From positions 124,001 to 188,000 of the forward strand of contig NZ_VUNB01000005.1 of the NCBI RefSeq assembly GCF_009695865.1: DNA of 64,000 bases, written 5' to 3'. Below, piece by piece: positions 8,919-18,247 of this stretch; the first letter of the stretch is position 1; each line of letters begins with the position of its first letter. The translations under genes and the position numbers were made by a program. The DNA comes from Allobaileyella intestinalis (GTDB lineage: Bacteria; Bacillota; Clostridia; Peptostreptococcales; Anaerovoracaceae). The notes under the pieces were generated by a model. That model did no database searches. It was given only the letters and a program-made list of their open reading frames with translations, and had not been told where the DNA came from.

Positions 8919-10780
8919 TGGCAGATAATAATAACAAGTATCAGGCACCAAGGAAGAGACGAGGCGGTCCTCACGGCGGCGGTTTTGTAGGTGCAGAAAA
9001 ACCAAAGAATTTCAGAAAGTCCATTGGGGACATTCTGAATTACATGGGCAAATACAAGATTGCAGTTTTCATAGTCATGATCTTCGCCGCTGCATCAACG
9101 ATATTTCAGGTTGTTGGTCCTAAGGTAATGGGCCATGCAACTACTGAGCTGGCAGAAGGCCTCATGAGAAAAATTCAGGGCACAGGATCCATTGACTTCG
9201 GAAGGATAGGCCAGATTCTCTTATTCACTCTGGGACTGTATCTCATAAGTGCAGCCTGCAATTTTATTCAGGGCTGGATAATGACGGGAGTTTCCCAGAA
9301 GGTGGTCTATAACCTGAGAAAAGAAATTTCCCAGAAGATTGACAGGATGCCTGTTAAATACTTTGAGAAGCAGCCTTACGGAGAGGTTCTCTCAAGGATA
9401 ACCAACGATGTTGACACCCTGGGAATGGGACTGAATCAGAGCATCACATCAGTAATCACATCTATCGCCACACTGGTGGGTACCATCGTAATGATGCTGA
9501 CCATTTCACCACTGATGACGCTGATCGCTCTCATAACCATTCCTGTATCCGGGGGACTGATCGCACTGATAGTCAAATTTTCCCAGAAATATTTCAAGGA
9601 ACAGCAGGACTACCTTGGTGTAATAAACGGCCAGGTTGAAGAAAGCTTTGCCGGCCAGCAGGTAATTAAAGCATACAACAGAGAAGAAGAGACTCTTAAA
9701 GAGTTCAACAAGGCCAACGATGTGCTCTTTGAGTCTGCATGGAAGTCCCAGTTCCTCACAGGAATGATGCAGCCAATGACTATCTTTGTGGGAAATCTGG
9801 GATATGCCGGAGTGGCAATTTCCGGAGGAATTCTGGCTATCAAAAAGATAATAGGCATTGGAGATATTCAGGCATTCATCCAGTACGTAAAGAACCTGAC
9901 GGAGCCTCTTCAGACCATTGCCATGGTAATGAACCAGGTTCAGTCCATGGCAGCTGCCGCAGAAAGAGTTTTCGCCTTCCTCAGGGAGGAAGAGGAGGTA
10001 GCAGAAGCTTCTGAACCTGTTAAGGTTTCAAATATTGAAGGCAGAGTAACCTTCAACCACGTGGCTTTCGGATACAAAGAGAATGAGCCGGTTATCAAAG
10101 ACTTCAGTGCAGTGGCTGAACCAGGCCAGAAGATTGCCATAGTGGGACCTACAGGCGCAGGAAAAACCACCATGGTCAAGCTTTTAATGAGATTTTACGA
10201 TGTTAACAGCGGCTCCATCACCTTGGACGGCCACGATATAAGGGATTATACAAGGCATGACCTGAGATCCAATTTTGCCATGGTTCTCCAGGATACATGG
10301 CTTTTCCAGGGAACTATTATGGAAAATATCAGATACGGCAGGCCGGAGGCTACGGATGAAGAGGTTATCCAGGCTGCGAAAGCTGCCAGAGCACACAGAT
10401 TCATCAAGACTCTTCCTGGTGGATACAACATGGAGCTTACAGAGGATGCTTCAAACATTTCTGAAGGACAGCGTCAGCTCATTACCATTGCAAGAGCCAT
10501 GCTTGCCGATAGAAGAGTATTGATACTGGACGAAGCAACCTCCTCAGTCGATACTATGACAGAGGAAAGAATCCAGGATGCAATGGACAGGCTTATGCAC
10601 GGAAGAACCAGCTTCGTAATTGCTCACAGGCTTTCAACCATCAAGAATGCAGATACTATTCTTGTGATGAATCACGGAGATATTATTGAACAGGGCACCC
10701 ATGATGAGCTTTTGGAAAAAGGCGGTTTCTACGCAGACCTTTACAATTCACAGTTCGACTCTGTGGAAGAAGCCTCGTAA
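8918..10780 (+). CDS. ABC exporter half-transporter B (catalytic half)
   Basis: The 620-residue partner of the preceding half-transporter, translationally coupled through a TAATG overlap. An N-terminal basic stretch (KYQAPRKRRGGPHGG) precedes six membrane helices. The nucleotide domain has Walker A GPTGAGKTT, Walker B LILDEATSSVD with the catalytic Glu, and a normal H-loop (VIAHRLST). Its signature is altered to ISEGQ. Combined with the partner's signature it forms the one active ATP site, the asymmetric plan known from LmrCD, BmrCD and TM287/288. The order MarR regulator, degenerate half, catalytic half is consistent with drug-efflux operons of that type. Confidence 0.9.
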   Translation: MADNNNKYQAPRKRRGGPHGGGFVGAEKPKNFRKSIGDILNYMGKYKIAVFIVMIFAAASTIFQVVGPKVMGHATTELAEGLMRKIQGTGSIDFGRIGQILLFTLGLYLISAACNFIQGWIMTGVSQKVVYNLRKEISQKIDRMPVKYFEKQPYGEVLSRITNDVDTLGMGLNQSITSVITSIATLVGTIVMMLTISPLMTLIALITIPVSGGLIALIVKFSQKYFKEQQDYLGVINGQVEESFAGQQVIKAYNREEETLKEFNKANDVLFESAWKSQFLTGMMQPMTIFVGNLGYAGVAISGGILAIKKIIGIGDIQAFIQYVKNLTEPLQTIAMVMNQVQSMAAAAERVFAFLREEEEVAEASEPVKVSNIEGRVTFNHVAFGYKENEPVIKDFSAVAEPGQKIAIVGPTGAGKTTMVKLLMRFYDVNSGSITLDGHDIRDYTRHDLRSNFAMVLQDTWLFQGTIMENIRYGRPEATDEEVIQAAKAARAHRFIKTLPGGYNMELTEDASNISEGQRQLITIARAMLADRRVLILDEATSSVDTMTEERIQDAMDRLMHGRTSFVIAHRLSTIKNADTILVMNHGDIIEQGTHDELLEKGGFYADLYNSQFDSVEEAS

Positions 10781-11028
10781 GCCAGAAGCATTGGCTGGAA
10801 TACCGGTATAATTGTCTACGATTTTTATTCATAATATACATACAGGAAAAAGATTCCGGTTATCAGGCCAAATAAGACAGTATTGTCAAAAAACGAACAT
10901 TTGATATCGTATAATTACCATGAAGCGAAAATATTGCGACAACAAATAGGCTGCTAAAGTCTCTAAACAGGTATACTTAGACAAAATCCATGCATAATTA
11001 TAAAACTTATGTATGATTGTTTCCGTTA

Positions 11029-11037
11029 TGGTATAAT
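11029..11037 (+). promoter_or_regulatory. extended -10 promoter in the 10781-11187 gap
   Basis: TGGTATAAT is an extended -10 element about 150 bases before the RHH gene. No convincing -35 is present. The rest of the 407-base gap is AT-rich, with only a very short AGCCA/TGGCT hairpin just after the exporter and no ORF or repeat that I can support. Confidence 0.4.
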
Positions 11038-11187
11038 TTAAACGGTTATTCTAGATGTTTTTTATCCAATGGAGTCAACATTATAAATTTACTGAAAACA
11101 CATATAAAAGTACATGACAGACTCCGATTACCGTGTAGAATTTGAGGAAAGAATATCATTTATTTAAGATCTGGAGGGTATTGAGAC

Positions 11188-11502
11188 ATGAGCGCAAGAG
11201 CTAAGGAAACTACGGCTGTTACCATGCGCCTTCCTAAAGAACTTGTCAGCCAGTTTGATGAGTTTGCCGGAAACATGGGAGCAGACAGAAAAACTTTGGT
11301 GCAGATGTTCATGAAGAAGTGTGTGGATATCCAGAAGCTTCCTTTTGACACATCTGTAAATGGTGAACCTTCTGCAGTTGAATCAGCTGCATCAAGAGAT
11401 GATCTCAGGAGAGCCATCAGAAACATCCTTGCAGAGGATGAGGCTGCTGACAAGTTGTCAGCGGCAATGACCAAAGCGTCATTTGAAGATGATGAGGAAT
11501 AG
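11188..11502 (+). CDS. RelB/DinJ-like ribbon-helix-helix protein
   Basis: A 104-residue protein whose first half looks like an RHH DNA-binding antitoxin of the RelB/DinJ type: a short beta strand (TTAVTMRLPKEL), two helices (VSQFDEFAGNMGAD; KTLVQMFMKKCVDI) and the closing LPF that is typical of DinJ. The second half is acidic and helical and might hold a partner. GGAGGG lies eight bases before the ATG. No RelE/YafQ toxin ORF follows: a hairpin pair and then the convergent glgP come next. It may therefore be a solitary regulator rather than a toxin-antitoxin member. Confidence 0.55.
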   Translation: MSARAKETTAVTMRLPKELVSQFDEFAGNMGADRKTLVQMFMKKCVDIQKLPFDTSVNGEPSAVESAASRDDLRRAIRNILAEDEAADKLSAAMTKASFEDDEE

Positions 11503-11570
11503 GAAATAATCATTTGCTGAACCGGTCAGTTTGGGGGACGAGCGGTTCACGGAATGAAGATGAGTTTCCT

Positions 11571-11605
11571 GTTTCTGAAGGTGATATGAAATCACCTTCA
11601 GAAAC
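11571..11605. repeat. perfect 14-bp inverted repeat downstream of the RHH gene
   Basis: GTTTCTGAAGGTGA pairs exactly with TCACCTTCAGAAAC across a 7-base loop. It has no T run of its own and stands directly before a second terminator-like hairpin. It could be part of a double terminator, an mRNA stabiliser or a binding site. Confidence 0.6.
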
Positions 11606-11606
11606 T

Positions 11607-11650
11607 AAAAGAGACTGAAGGACTTGTGGGGGAGTCTTTCAGCCTCTTTT
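11607..11650. terminator. convergent terminator between RHH gene and glgP
   Basis: An 18-bp stem (AAAAGAGACTGAAGGACT against AGTCTTTCAGCCTCTTTT) with one mismatch and one wobble is followed by GTTTTT. It sits between convergent genes and has A/T-rich ends on both strands. Confidence 0.7.
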
Positions 11651-11677
11651 GTTTTTGCATATTTCGCAGAAATTCCC

Positions 11678-14239
11678 TTATTTCAGTACTGGCTGGGAGT
11701 GCCAGATCTTTTCTGCATAGTCTTTGATACTCCTGTCAGCAGAAAATCTCTCAGCATAGGCTGTATTTACTACCGACATGAAGTTCCACCGGTCTCTGTC
11801 TTCATAGGCGGCAGAAAGATCATCGTGTGCCCTGCAGTAATCCTTGAAATCCATGAGACACATGTACGGATCTGCAATGCTGTATGTAGGATTCAGCAGA
11901 TAATCCTTTATATTGCTGAACTCAGTGCCGCTGAATCCTATCTCCAGCCTGTCAACAGCCTGTTTCAGCACAGGATCTCTTTCGTATACGGCTCTTGAAT
12001 TATAGCCGCTGCGCAGGTTCCTGTATACTTCCTCCGCAGTCTGACCGAAGATGAAAATATTTTCCGGACCAACGGCCTGTCTGATCTCCACATTGGCTCC
12101 ATCCAGGGTACCAATGGTTATTGCACCGTTGATCATCATCTTCATGTTACCAGTGCCGCTGGCTTCTTTTCCGGCCAGAGAAATCTGTTCAGAAACATCT
12201 GCTGCAGGCATGAGTTTCTCCGCCGTGGACACACTGTAATTTTCCAGGAAAACAACTTTCAGCTTGTCTGACACTGCCGGATTGTTGTTTATCTCCTGGG
12301 CCAGCTTGTTCAGAAGGAGAATTATGAACTTGGCATGATAGTAAGTTGGAGCTGCCTTTGCTCCAAAGATATATGTTTCCGGACGCATATCCACACCAGG
12401 ATTTTCCAGAATCATCTGATACCTGGAGATTATTCTCAGAGCATTGAGAAGCTGTCTCTTGTACTCGTGCATTCTCTTTGCCTGGACGATGAAAACAGAA
12501 TCAGGATCCGGAGCGAAGCCCATTGTCCTGTTGATGTAGTTGGAGAGACGTACCTTGTTGTCTCTCTTTATCTTGTCCACCTTGTCAAGGACATATTTGT
12601 CTGACCTGAAGGCTGCAAATTTCTCCAGCTGGCTGGAGTCAAGCCTGTACTCGCTACCAATGCACTCATCTATAAGGGAGGCCAGGGCAGGGTTGGACTG
12701 GCAGAGCCAGCGCCTGAAGGCAATGCCGTTTGTTACATTGGTGAATTTGTCCGGGTCAGCCAGATAATAATCGTGGAAAACATCGTCCTTCAGAATCTGG
12801 GAGTGGAGCTGTGATACACCGTTGACCTTGTGGGATCCGATAACCGAGAGATTTGCCATGCGCACCTGCTGGTCACCCAGTATGGACATGTAATCTGTTT
12901 TTCCTGTATCTCCCGGGAATTTGCGGAAAGCTTCAATCCTGAAGCGGCGGTCGATTTCCTGTATGATGCTGTATATTCTAGGCATCATCGACTGAACCAG
13001 GGCAGTATTCCATTTCTCCAGGGCCTCTGCCAGCACTGTGTGATTGGTGTAGGAAACCGTGTTTGAAACGATGTGCCATGCTTTATCCCATCCCATATCG
13101 TAATCGTCCATGAAGATCCGCATCAGCTCTGGTATCACCAGGGCAGGGTGGGTGTCGTTAATGTGTATTGCTGTTTTCTTGTGGAAGTTGTCCAGGGTTC
13201 CATAGAGGTGGAGCTGATCTCTCACGATGTTCTGGCATGATGCAGATACCATGAAATACTGCTGTTTCAGTCTCAGTTCCTTTCCTTCAGGAATGTTGTC
13301 AGCAGGGTAGAGAACCTTTGTGATCATCTCTGCGCTGTTGGTGTTTCTTGCCGCATTAGTGAAGTCTCCATTGTTGAAGGCGTTCATGTCGAAGGAAGCC
13401 GAGTTTCTGGCAGACCACAGTCGAAGCTTGTTTACAGCAGTAGTTTCTGATCCGGTAATGAAAATATCATATGGAACGGCTTCCACAGTCTGAGGATGCT
13501 GGAGGCTGTATTTCAGTTTTCCATCTTCCCAGTACTCGTGGTATTCACCGTAGAATGAAACTGTAAAAGTATCGTCTTCTCTCGGATTTAGCCACACTCT
13601 GCCTCCAGGCAGCCAGTTGTCTGGAAATTCCACCTGCCAGCCGTCTACAATCTTCTGGCGGAACAGACCGTACTCGTAGCACAGGGAGTAGCCGGTTGCG
13701 TCATATCCCTGTGTGGTCAGGGCATCCATGAAGCAGGCGGCCAGTCTTCCCAGTCCTCCGTTTCCAAGACCGGCATCTGGTTCCTCGTCGTATAGAGCCT
13801 CTGGCTCTATGTTCAGCTCTTTGAGAAGGCCCTTTACAGTTTCAGTCTGTCCCAGGTTGTACAGGTTGTTCTTCAGGGACTGGCCCATGAGGAATTCCAT
13901 GCAGATGTAATAGATTTTTTTTGTTTTATCTGTTGAAAGCTGGACGGATTTCCGTTCTTTGTTGTATTCGAGGCGCATTTCCCCCAGTTCTTTATTAATT
14001 ACCTGAGAAATGGCTTTGTATAACTGGGAGGTATCTGCTGTTTTCAGATCTGTGTGCAGTATGTTTGTCAGATATTGTTCTACATTTTCCCTGAAATATG
14101 CGGGATTGGAATATCTGGCCTTTATCTTGTCTCCTTCATGGGATTGCTGAAGGGCAGGACTTCCAGTACCCGGGGACTCAGGTTTTACAGCCTCAACTGC
14201 TTTCAGATCCGAGCTTGTCTTATGTGTTTTTTTCTTCAT
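11678..14239 (-). CDS. glgP: glycogen phosphorylase
   Basis: Releases glucose-1-phosphate from glycogen chains in the cytosol (GT35, PLP-dependent). The family PLP-binding lysine lies in EASGTGNMKMMINGA, and the preceding GNGGLGRLAACF stretch is also typical. The 853-residue protein has a non-conserved Lys/Ser-rich leader of about 45 residues (starting MKKKTHKTSSDLK) before the usual domain. The ATG at 14239 has GGAGG about eleven bases upstream; the frame extends nine more codons without a better site. It follows glgA by 48 bases on the same strand, so synthesis and breakdown genes share a transcript. Confidence 0.95.
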   Translation of the reverse strand: MKKKTHKTSSDLKAVEAVKPESPGTGSPALQQSHEGDKIKARYSNPAYFRENVEQYLTNILHTDLKTADTSQLYKAISQVINKELGEMRLEYNKERKSVQLSTDKTKKIYYICMEFLMGQSLKNNLYNLGQTETVKGLLKELNIEPEALYDEEPDAGLGNGGLGRLAACFMDALTTQGYDATGYSLCYEYGLFRQKIVDGWQVEFPDNWLPGGRVWLNPREDDTFTVSFYGEYHEYWEDGKLKYSLQHPQTVEAVPYDIFITGSETTAVNKLRLWSARNSASFDMNAFNNGDFTNAARNTNSAEMITKVLYPADNIPEGKELRLKQQYFMVSASCQNIVRDQLHLYGTLDNFHKKTAIHINDTHPALVIPELMRIFMDDYDMGWDKAWHIVSNTVSYTNHTVLAEALEKWNTALVQSMMPRIYSIIQEIDRRFRIEAFRKFPGDTGKTDYMSILGDQQVRMANLSVIGSHKVNGVSQLHSQILKDDVFHDYYLADPDKFTNVTNGIAFRRWLCQSNPALASLIDECIGSEYRLDSSQLEKFAAFRSDKYVLDKVDKIKRDNKVRLSNYINRTMGFAPDPDSVFIVQAKRMHEYKRQLLNALRIISRYQMILENPGVDMRPETYIFGAKAAPTYYHAKFIILLLNKLAQEINNNPAVSDKLKVVFLENYSVSTAEKLMPAADVSEQISLAGKEASGTGNMKMMINGAITIGTLDGANVEIRQAVGPENIFIFGQTAEEVYRNLRSGYNSRAVYERDPVLKQAVDRLEIGFSGTEFSNIKDYLLNPTYSIADPYMCLMDFKDYCRAHDDLSAAYEDRDRWNFMSVVNTAYAERFSADRSIKDYAEKIWHSQPVLK

Positions 14240-14287
14240 TATGATTAATTCCTCCGGTACCAGCACAGTACCATTTATTTTTGTGCC

Positions 14288-15940
14288 TTATTCTGTAATG
14301 ACCTGTTTATAAAGCTTCAGATACTCAGCAGCCGATGCATTCCAGCTGAAGTCCAGGTCCATATCATGCTTCATGAGAGCTTCCCAGTCATCCCTCTGGT
14401 ACCAGCGGTCCAGAGCATTTGTAATACCATTGTACAGATCTTCACCTGTGAACTGGCTGAAGACAAAACCGCTGCCATCTCCCAGGGTGCAGTCTGTAAT
14501 AGTATCAGCCAGGCCGCCAGTCTGACGGACTACAGGAATATTTCCGTAGCGGCATCCTATCATCTGTGTAAGGCCGCAAGGTTCAGACCTTGAAGGAACC
14601 AGAAGGATGGAACCGCCGGCGTATACCATGTGGGACAATGGAGCGTTGAACTGTATAAGAGCTCTTACCTTATCCTGATGGCGCTCCTGAAGACCTCTGA
14701 AAAAGTCTTCGTAATGACTTTCACCTGTGCCAAGGATAATGAACTGAATGTCCCTTGAGGCCAGAAGGCTGTCCATAATCTCCATCACCAGATCTATGCC
14801 CTTAGGAGGAACAAGTCTTGAAATCATGGTAATAACAGGTACGTCTTTTTCAGGAAGGCCAACTGCGGACTGAAGGGCTCTGCGGCATTCATATTTTCCG
14901 GAAAGATCTGAAGAGCTGTAGTGAGCAGCTGTATAAGGATCCTTAGCCGGATCATAGAGCTGGGTGTTGATGCCGTTAACAATACCGCTTATCTTTCCGC
15001 CGTTCTTGCTGATGATAGGCTCCAGACCAAAGGAATTAGCAGGATCAAAAATCTCCCGGGCGTAGGTAGGGCTTACTGTGGTAATTGCGTTGGCACATTC
15101 AAGTCCGCCCTTCATCAGGTTGATGCAGTCACCATACTCAAGAACGTGGTTTTCTGAGTTAGGCAGTCCGATTATGGAATCCAGTGCATCAGTAGAATAC
15201 TGTCCCTGGTACTCAATATTATGAATTGTGAAGACGGTTTTCAGATATTCTCTTCTTACAAGGGAGTTCTGGAATACAGGAACCAGAGCAGTCTGCCAGT
15301 CGTTGCAGTGAATGATATCAGGGTAAAAACCGGCTATCTCCATTGCTTCAAATACGGCCCTTGAGAAATAACTGAATCTTTCTCCGTCGTCGTAGTAGCC
15401 GTACAATCCTGCCCGTTTGAAATAATACTCGTTGTCTACAAAATAATATGTGACATTGTTCTGCTTCATCTCAAAAAGACCGAGATACTGGCGGCGCCAG
15501 GCCACAGGAACTGTTCCCGTTCCCATGAACACCATCTTGTCCCGTACAGACTGAGGAACCTTCTCATATAGAGGCATGATTACACGGCAGTCCACACCAC
15601 TGTTTACAAGAGCAGCAGGAAGAGATCCGGCAACTTCTCCCAGGCCCCCTGTACTTGCGAAAGGCACACATTCAGAGGTTGCGAAGAGAACCTTCAGCTT
15701 GGCCTCTTTTGGAGCAGCTTTTCTGGCCGGTGACCTTTTCGTAGTTTTTCCTGAAGCCGTTGATTTGCTTCGGGAAGCAGTTTTTCTCTTTGTGGAAGTT
15801 CCGGTTTTGCCTGCAGCGGCCTTTTTCTTGCTGGAAGCCTTAGTTCCTGCAGTCTTCTTCCCGGAAACTTTAGTTTCTGTCTCTTTAGTTTCTTCTGTTT
15901 TTTTGCTTATTTCTTTCTTTCCTTTTGCTTTTTCAGCCAT
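14288..15940 (-). CDS. glgA: glycogen synthase with a basic low-complexity N-terminal tail
   Basis: Transfers glucose from ADP-glucose to the non-reducing end of glycogen (GT5). Residues ~1-80 are almost only Lys, Ala, Ser, Thr, Gly and Arg, unlike normal GlgA, and resemble a histone-H1-like tail. The GT5 domain then starts at LKVLFATSECVPFASTGG. The ADP-glucose loop reads STGGLGE, with Ser in the place of the Lys of the classical KTGGL motif. The C-terminal domain has SEPCGLTQMIGCRYG and the RQTGGL motif. The ATG at 15940 was chosen because AGAGGAG stands at good spacing; an ATG two codons earlier overlaps the ribosome site. It is the first gene of a glgA-glgP unit, divergent from glgB. Confidence 0.93.
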   Translation of the reverse strand: MAEKAKGKKEISKKTEETKETETKVSGKKTAGTKASSKKKAAAGKTGTSTKRKTASRSKSTASGKTTKRSPARKAAPKEAKLKVLFATSECVPFASTGGLGEVAGSLPAALVNSGVDCRVIMPLYEKVPQSVRDKMVFMGTGTVPVAWRRQYLGLFEMKQNNVTYYFVDNEYYFKRAGLYGYYDDGERFSYFSRAVFEAMEIAGFYPDIIHCNDWQTALVPVFQNSLVRREYLKTVFTIHNIEYQGQYSTDALDSIIGLPNSENHVLEYGDCINLMKGGLECANAITTVSPTYAREIFDPANSFGLEPIISKNGGKISGIVNGINTQLYDPAKDPYTAAHYSSSDLSGKYECRRALQSAVGLPEKDVPVITMISRLVPPKGIDLVMEIMDSLLASRDIQFIILGTGESHYEDFFRGLQERHQDKVRALIQFNAPLSHMVYAGGSILLVPSRSEPCGLTQMIGCRYGNIPVVRQTGGLADTITDCTLGDGSGFVFSQFTGEDLYNGITNALDRWYQRDDWEALMKHDMDLDFSWNASAAEYLKLYKQVITE

Positions 15941-16126
15941 TATCATTCTCCTCTCTCATAAAGAATATTATGGGAGCCTTTGCCCTCTTTCCAATGAAAA
16001 TTGTGCAATATGCAGCTGAGTTTAATGATCAGAATGTTATTCGTAATTATACTACACATAAAAGGGCCCTGGTATTTTAATATCAATACATTGCAGAATT
16101 TACGAAATCCTTTACTGTGACATTAA

Positions 16127-16155
16127 TTGCATTAATATTTGTAATGGAATATTAT
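16127..16155 (+). promoter_or_regulatory. promoter for glgB-glgC-glgD
   Basis: TTGCAT (16127-16132), a 17-base spacer and TATTAT (16150-16155) lie about 50 bases before glgB. The -35 overlaps a direct repeat (ATTAAT-TGC-ATTAAT) that could be an operator shared with the divergent glgA-glgP unit. Confidence 0.5.
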
Positions 16156-16206
16156 TAGTTCAAGAAGTTACTGTAATTCTGCCCAAATAACGGGAGGCGG
16201 TGTAGT

Positions 16207-18234
16207 ATGTCTGAAGTTGCTTCCGAAGTTACCGGCGGAAATGCCGAGCACAGATATTTATTTCACAAGGGCTGTGACCACAGAGCCTATGATTATTTTG
16301 GCGCACATAAGGTTTTTTACCAGGAAAAAGAATGTTACGTTTTCCGGGTGTGGGCGCCAAGAGCCCTTTCTGTATCCCTTGTAGGCACTTTCAACAACTG
16401 GGATCTTTCAGCAGATGTAATGACTACTGTTGAAGACGACAAAGAGATATTCCAGATTTTAACCCACAAGGTTTCAGGAGGAGATCTGTACAAATTTGCC
16501 ATAACAACAGATGACGGAAGAGTTCTCTATAAGGCAGATCCATATGGATTTGCATCTGAACCTGATGTGGAAGGTCAGATGAACATGAGAGCCTCTGTTG
16601 TAAGAGACATTTCTGTTCCTTACCGGTGGCATGACCGGGAATGGATACGTGACAGGGAATCCCGGAACCCGTATGAATCCGCCATGAACATTTACGAGGT
16701 TCATCTGGGGTCATGGCGTCATCATGAAGATGGCAGCTGCCTTACCTATAGAGAGCTGGCGGCAGAACTGGTTCCTTATGTTAAGGAAATGGGATACACT
16801 CACATGGAACTGCTCCCTGTAATGGAACATCCTTATGATGGTTCCTGGGGATATCAGGTCACCGGATATTACAGCCCTACTTCAAGATACGGAGATCCAG
16901 AGGGATTGATGGAACTGGTGGACAGCGCTCATCTGGTGGGTATTGGCGTAATCCTTGACTGGGTGCCAGCCCATTTTCCAAAAGATGAATTCGGCCTTGT
17001 GGAATTTGACGGCCATCCCCTCTATGAGTATACGGACCCTCTGAAAATGGAACACAAGGGATGGGGAACCAGAGCCTTCGATTTCGGAAGACCTGAAGTA
17101 GTCAGCTTCCTGGTATCCAATGCCTATTATTACTGTGACCTTTTCCATGTAGACGGTCTGAGAGTGGATGCAGTTGCGGCTATGCTGTATCTGAATTACG
17201 ACAGGCCTGACGGAGAGTGGACTCCTAATGAAGACGGGGGAGTTGAGAACAAGGAGACTATTTCCTTCCTTCAGAAGCTGAACAAGGATGTACAGACAGA
17301 TCACAAGGGCGTTCTTGTGATCGCAGAAGAATCCACTGCCTGGCCAGATGTTACAAAACCACCTTCAGTAGGAGGCCTTGGCTTTAATTTCAAGTGGAAC
17401 ATGGGATGGATGAACGATGTACTGGAATACTTCAGCACCGATCCCCTGTTCAGAAAAGGCATACACAATAAGCTGACTTTTGCCATTACATATGCGTACA
17501 GCGAAAACTACATTCTTCCTATTTCCCATGATGAAGTGGTTCACGGAAAGAAATCACTGCTGGACAAAATGCCCGGGGAATACGAAGACAAATTCAAGGG
17601 CCTGAAGAGTTTTCTGGTATACATGTACACCCACCCGGGGAAGAAGCTGACCTTTATGGGCACAGAGCTGGCTCAGTTCATTGAGTGGGATGAGAAGAGA
17701 GAACTGGACTGGATGCTCCTTGACTACGATGCCCACAGGGATGTACACAGGTTCGTCAAGACGCTGAACAAGTATTACAAGGAAACTCCTGCACTCTGGC
17801 AGACCGATGATACTTTTGATGGATTTAACTGGATTGACGCTGACAATGCATCAGACAATGTATACACATATTTCCGTTCTGCAGATGAGAAACCGGAAGC
17901 CGGTAATGAAGCCGGGAGCAAACACGGAAAGAAATCCGGAAAAAAAGAAGAAATGCGTCAGCAAGTGGTTCTTACGGCCCTTAACCTTTCCGGCCGGGAT
18001 TTTGAAGAATACGATATAGGTGTTCCTCAGGGGTCAGGCTATATGGTCATGATCGATACAAATGGGACCGAAGATACATATTCAGATGAATCAAAAAAGG
18101 GCCGCAAACATAACAAACATAAACTGAATAATAAGATATATCCTGTAAAGAAAGGTGCTGTCAACGGATATGAGAATCACATAACCGTTAAGCTGCCTTC
18201 ATTATCCGCTGTTATCCTTGAACGGATCTATTAG
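16207..18234 (+). CDS. glgB: 1,4-alpha-glucan branching enzyme
   Basis: A GH13 enzyme that makes alpha-1,6 branches in glycogen. A CBM48-like domain ([21 protein letters not shown]) precedes the TIM barrel. Catalytic residues are seen in [13 protein letters not shown] (Asp nucleophile), [10 protein letters not shown] (Glu acid) and [12 protein letters not shown] (Asp). At 675 residues it is the short form without the extra N1 domain. The C-terminal beta domain carries two Lys-rich inserts (around [12 protein letters not shown] and [11 protein letters not shown]) not usual in the family. GGAGG stands nine bases before the ATG. glgC follows after 13 bases. Confidence 0.95.
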   Translation: MSEVASEVTGGNAEHRYLFHKGCDHRAYDYFGAHKVFYQEKECYVFRVWAPRALSVSLVGTFNNWDLSADVMTTVEDDKEIFQILTHKVSGGDLYKFAITTDDGRVLYKADPYGFASEPDVEGQMNMRASVVRDISVPYRWHDREWIRDRESRNPYESAMNIYEVHLGSWRHHEDGSCLTYRELAAELVPYVKEMGYTHMELLPVMEHPYDGSWGYQVTGYYSPTSRYGDPEGLMELVDSAHLVGIGVILDWVPAHFPKDEFGLVEFDGHPLYEYTDPLKMEHKGWGTRAFDFGRPEVVSFLVSNAYYYCDLFHVDGLRVDAVAAMLYLNYDRPDGEWTPNEDGGVENKETISFLQKLNKDVQTDHKGVLVIAEESTAWPDVTKPPSVGGLGFNFKWNMGWMNDVLEYFSTDPLFRKGIHNKLTFAITYAYSENYILPISHDEVVHGKKSLLDKMPGEYEDKFKGLKSFLVYMYTHPGKKLTFMGTELAQFIEWDEKRELDWMLLDYDAHRDVHRFVKTLNKYYKETPALWQTDDTFDGFNWIDADNASDNVYTYFRSADEKPEAGNEAGSKHGKKSGKKEEMRQQVVLTALNLSGRDFEEYDIGVPQGSGYMVMIDTNGTEDTYSDESKKGRKHNKHKLNNKIYPVKKGAVNGYENHITVKLPSLSAVILERIY

Positions 18235-18247
18235 AAAGGAAAAGAGC

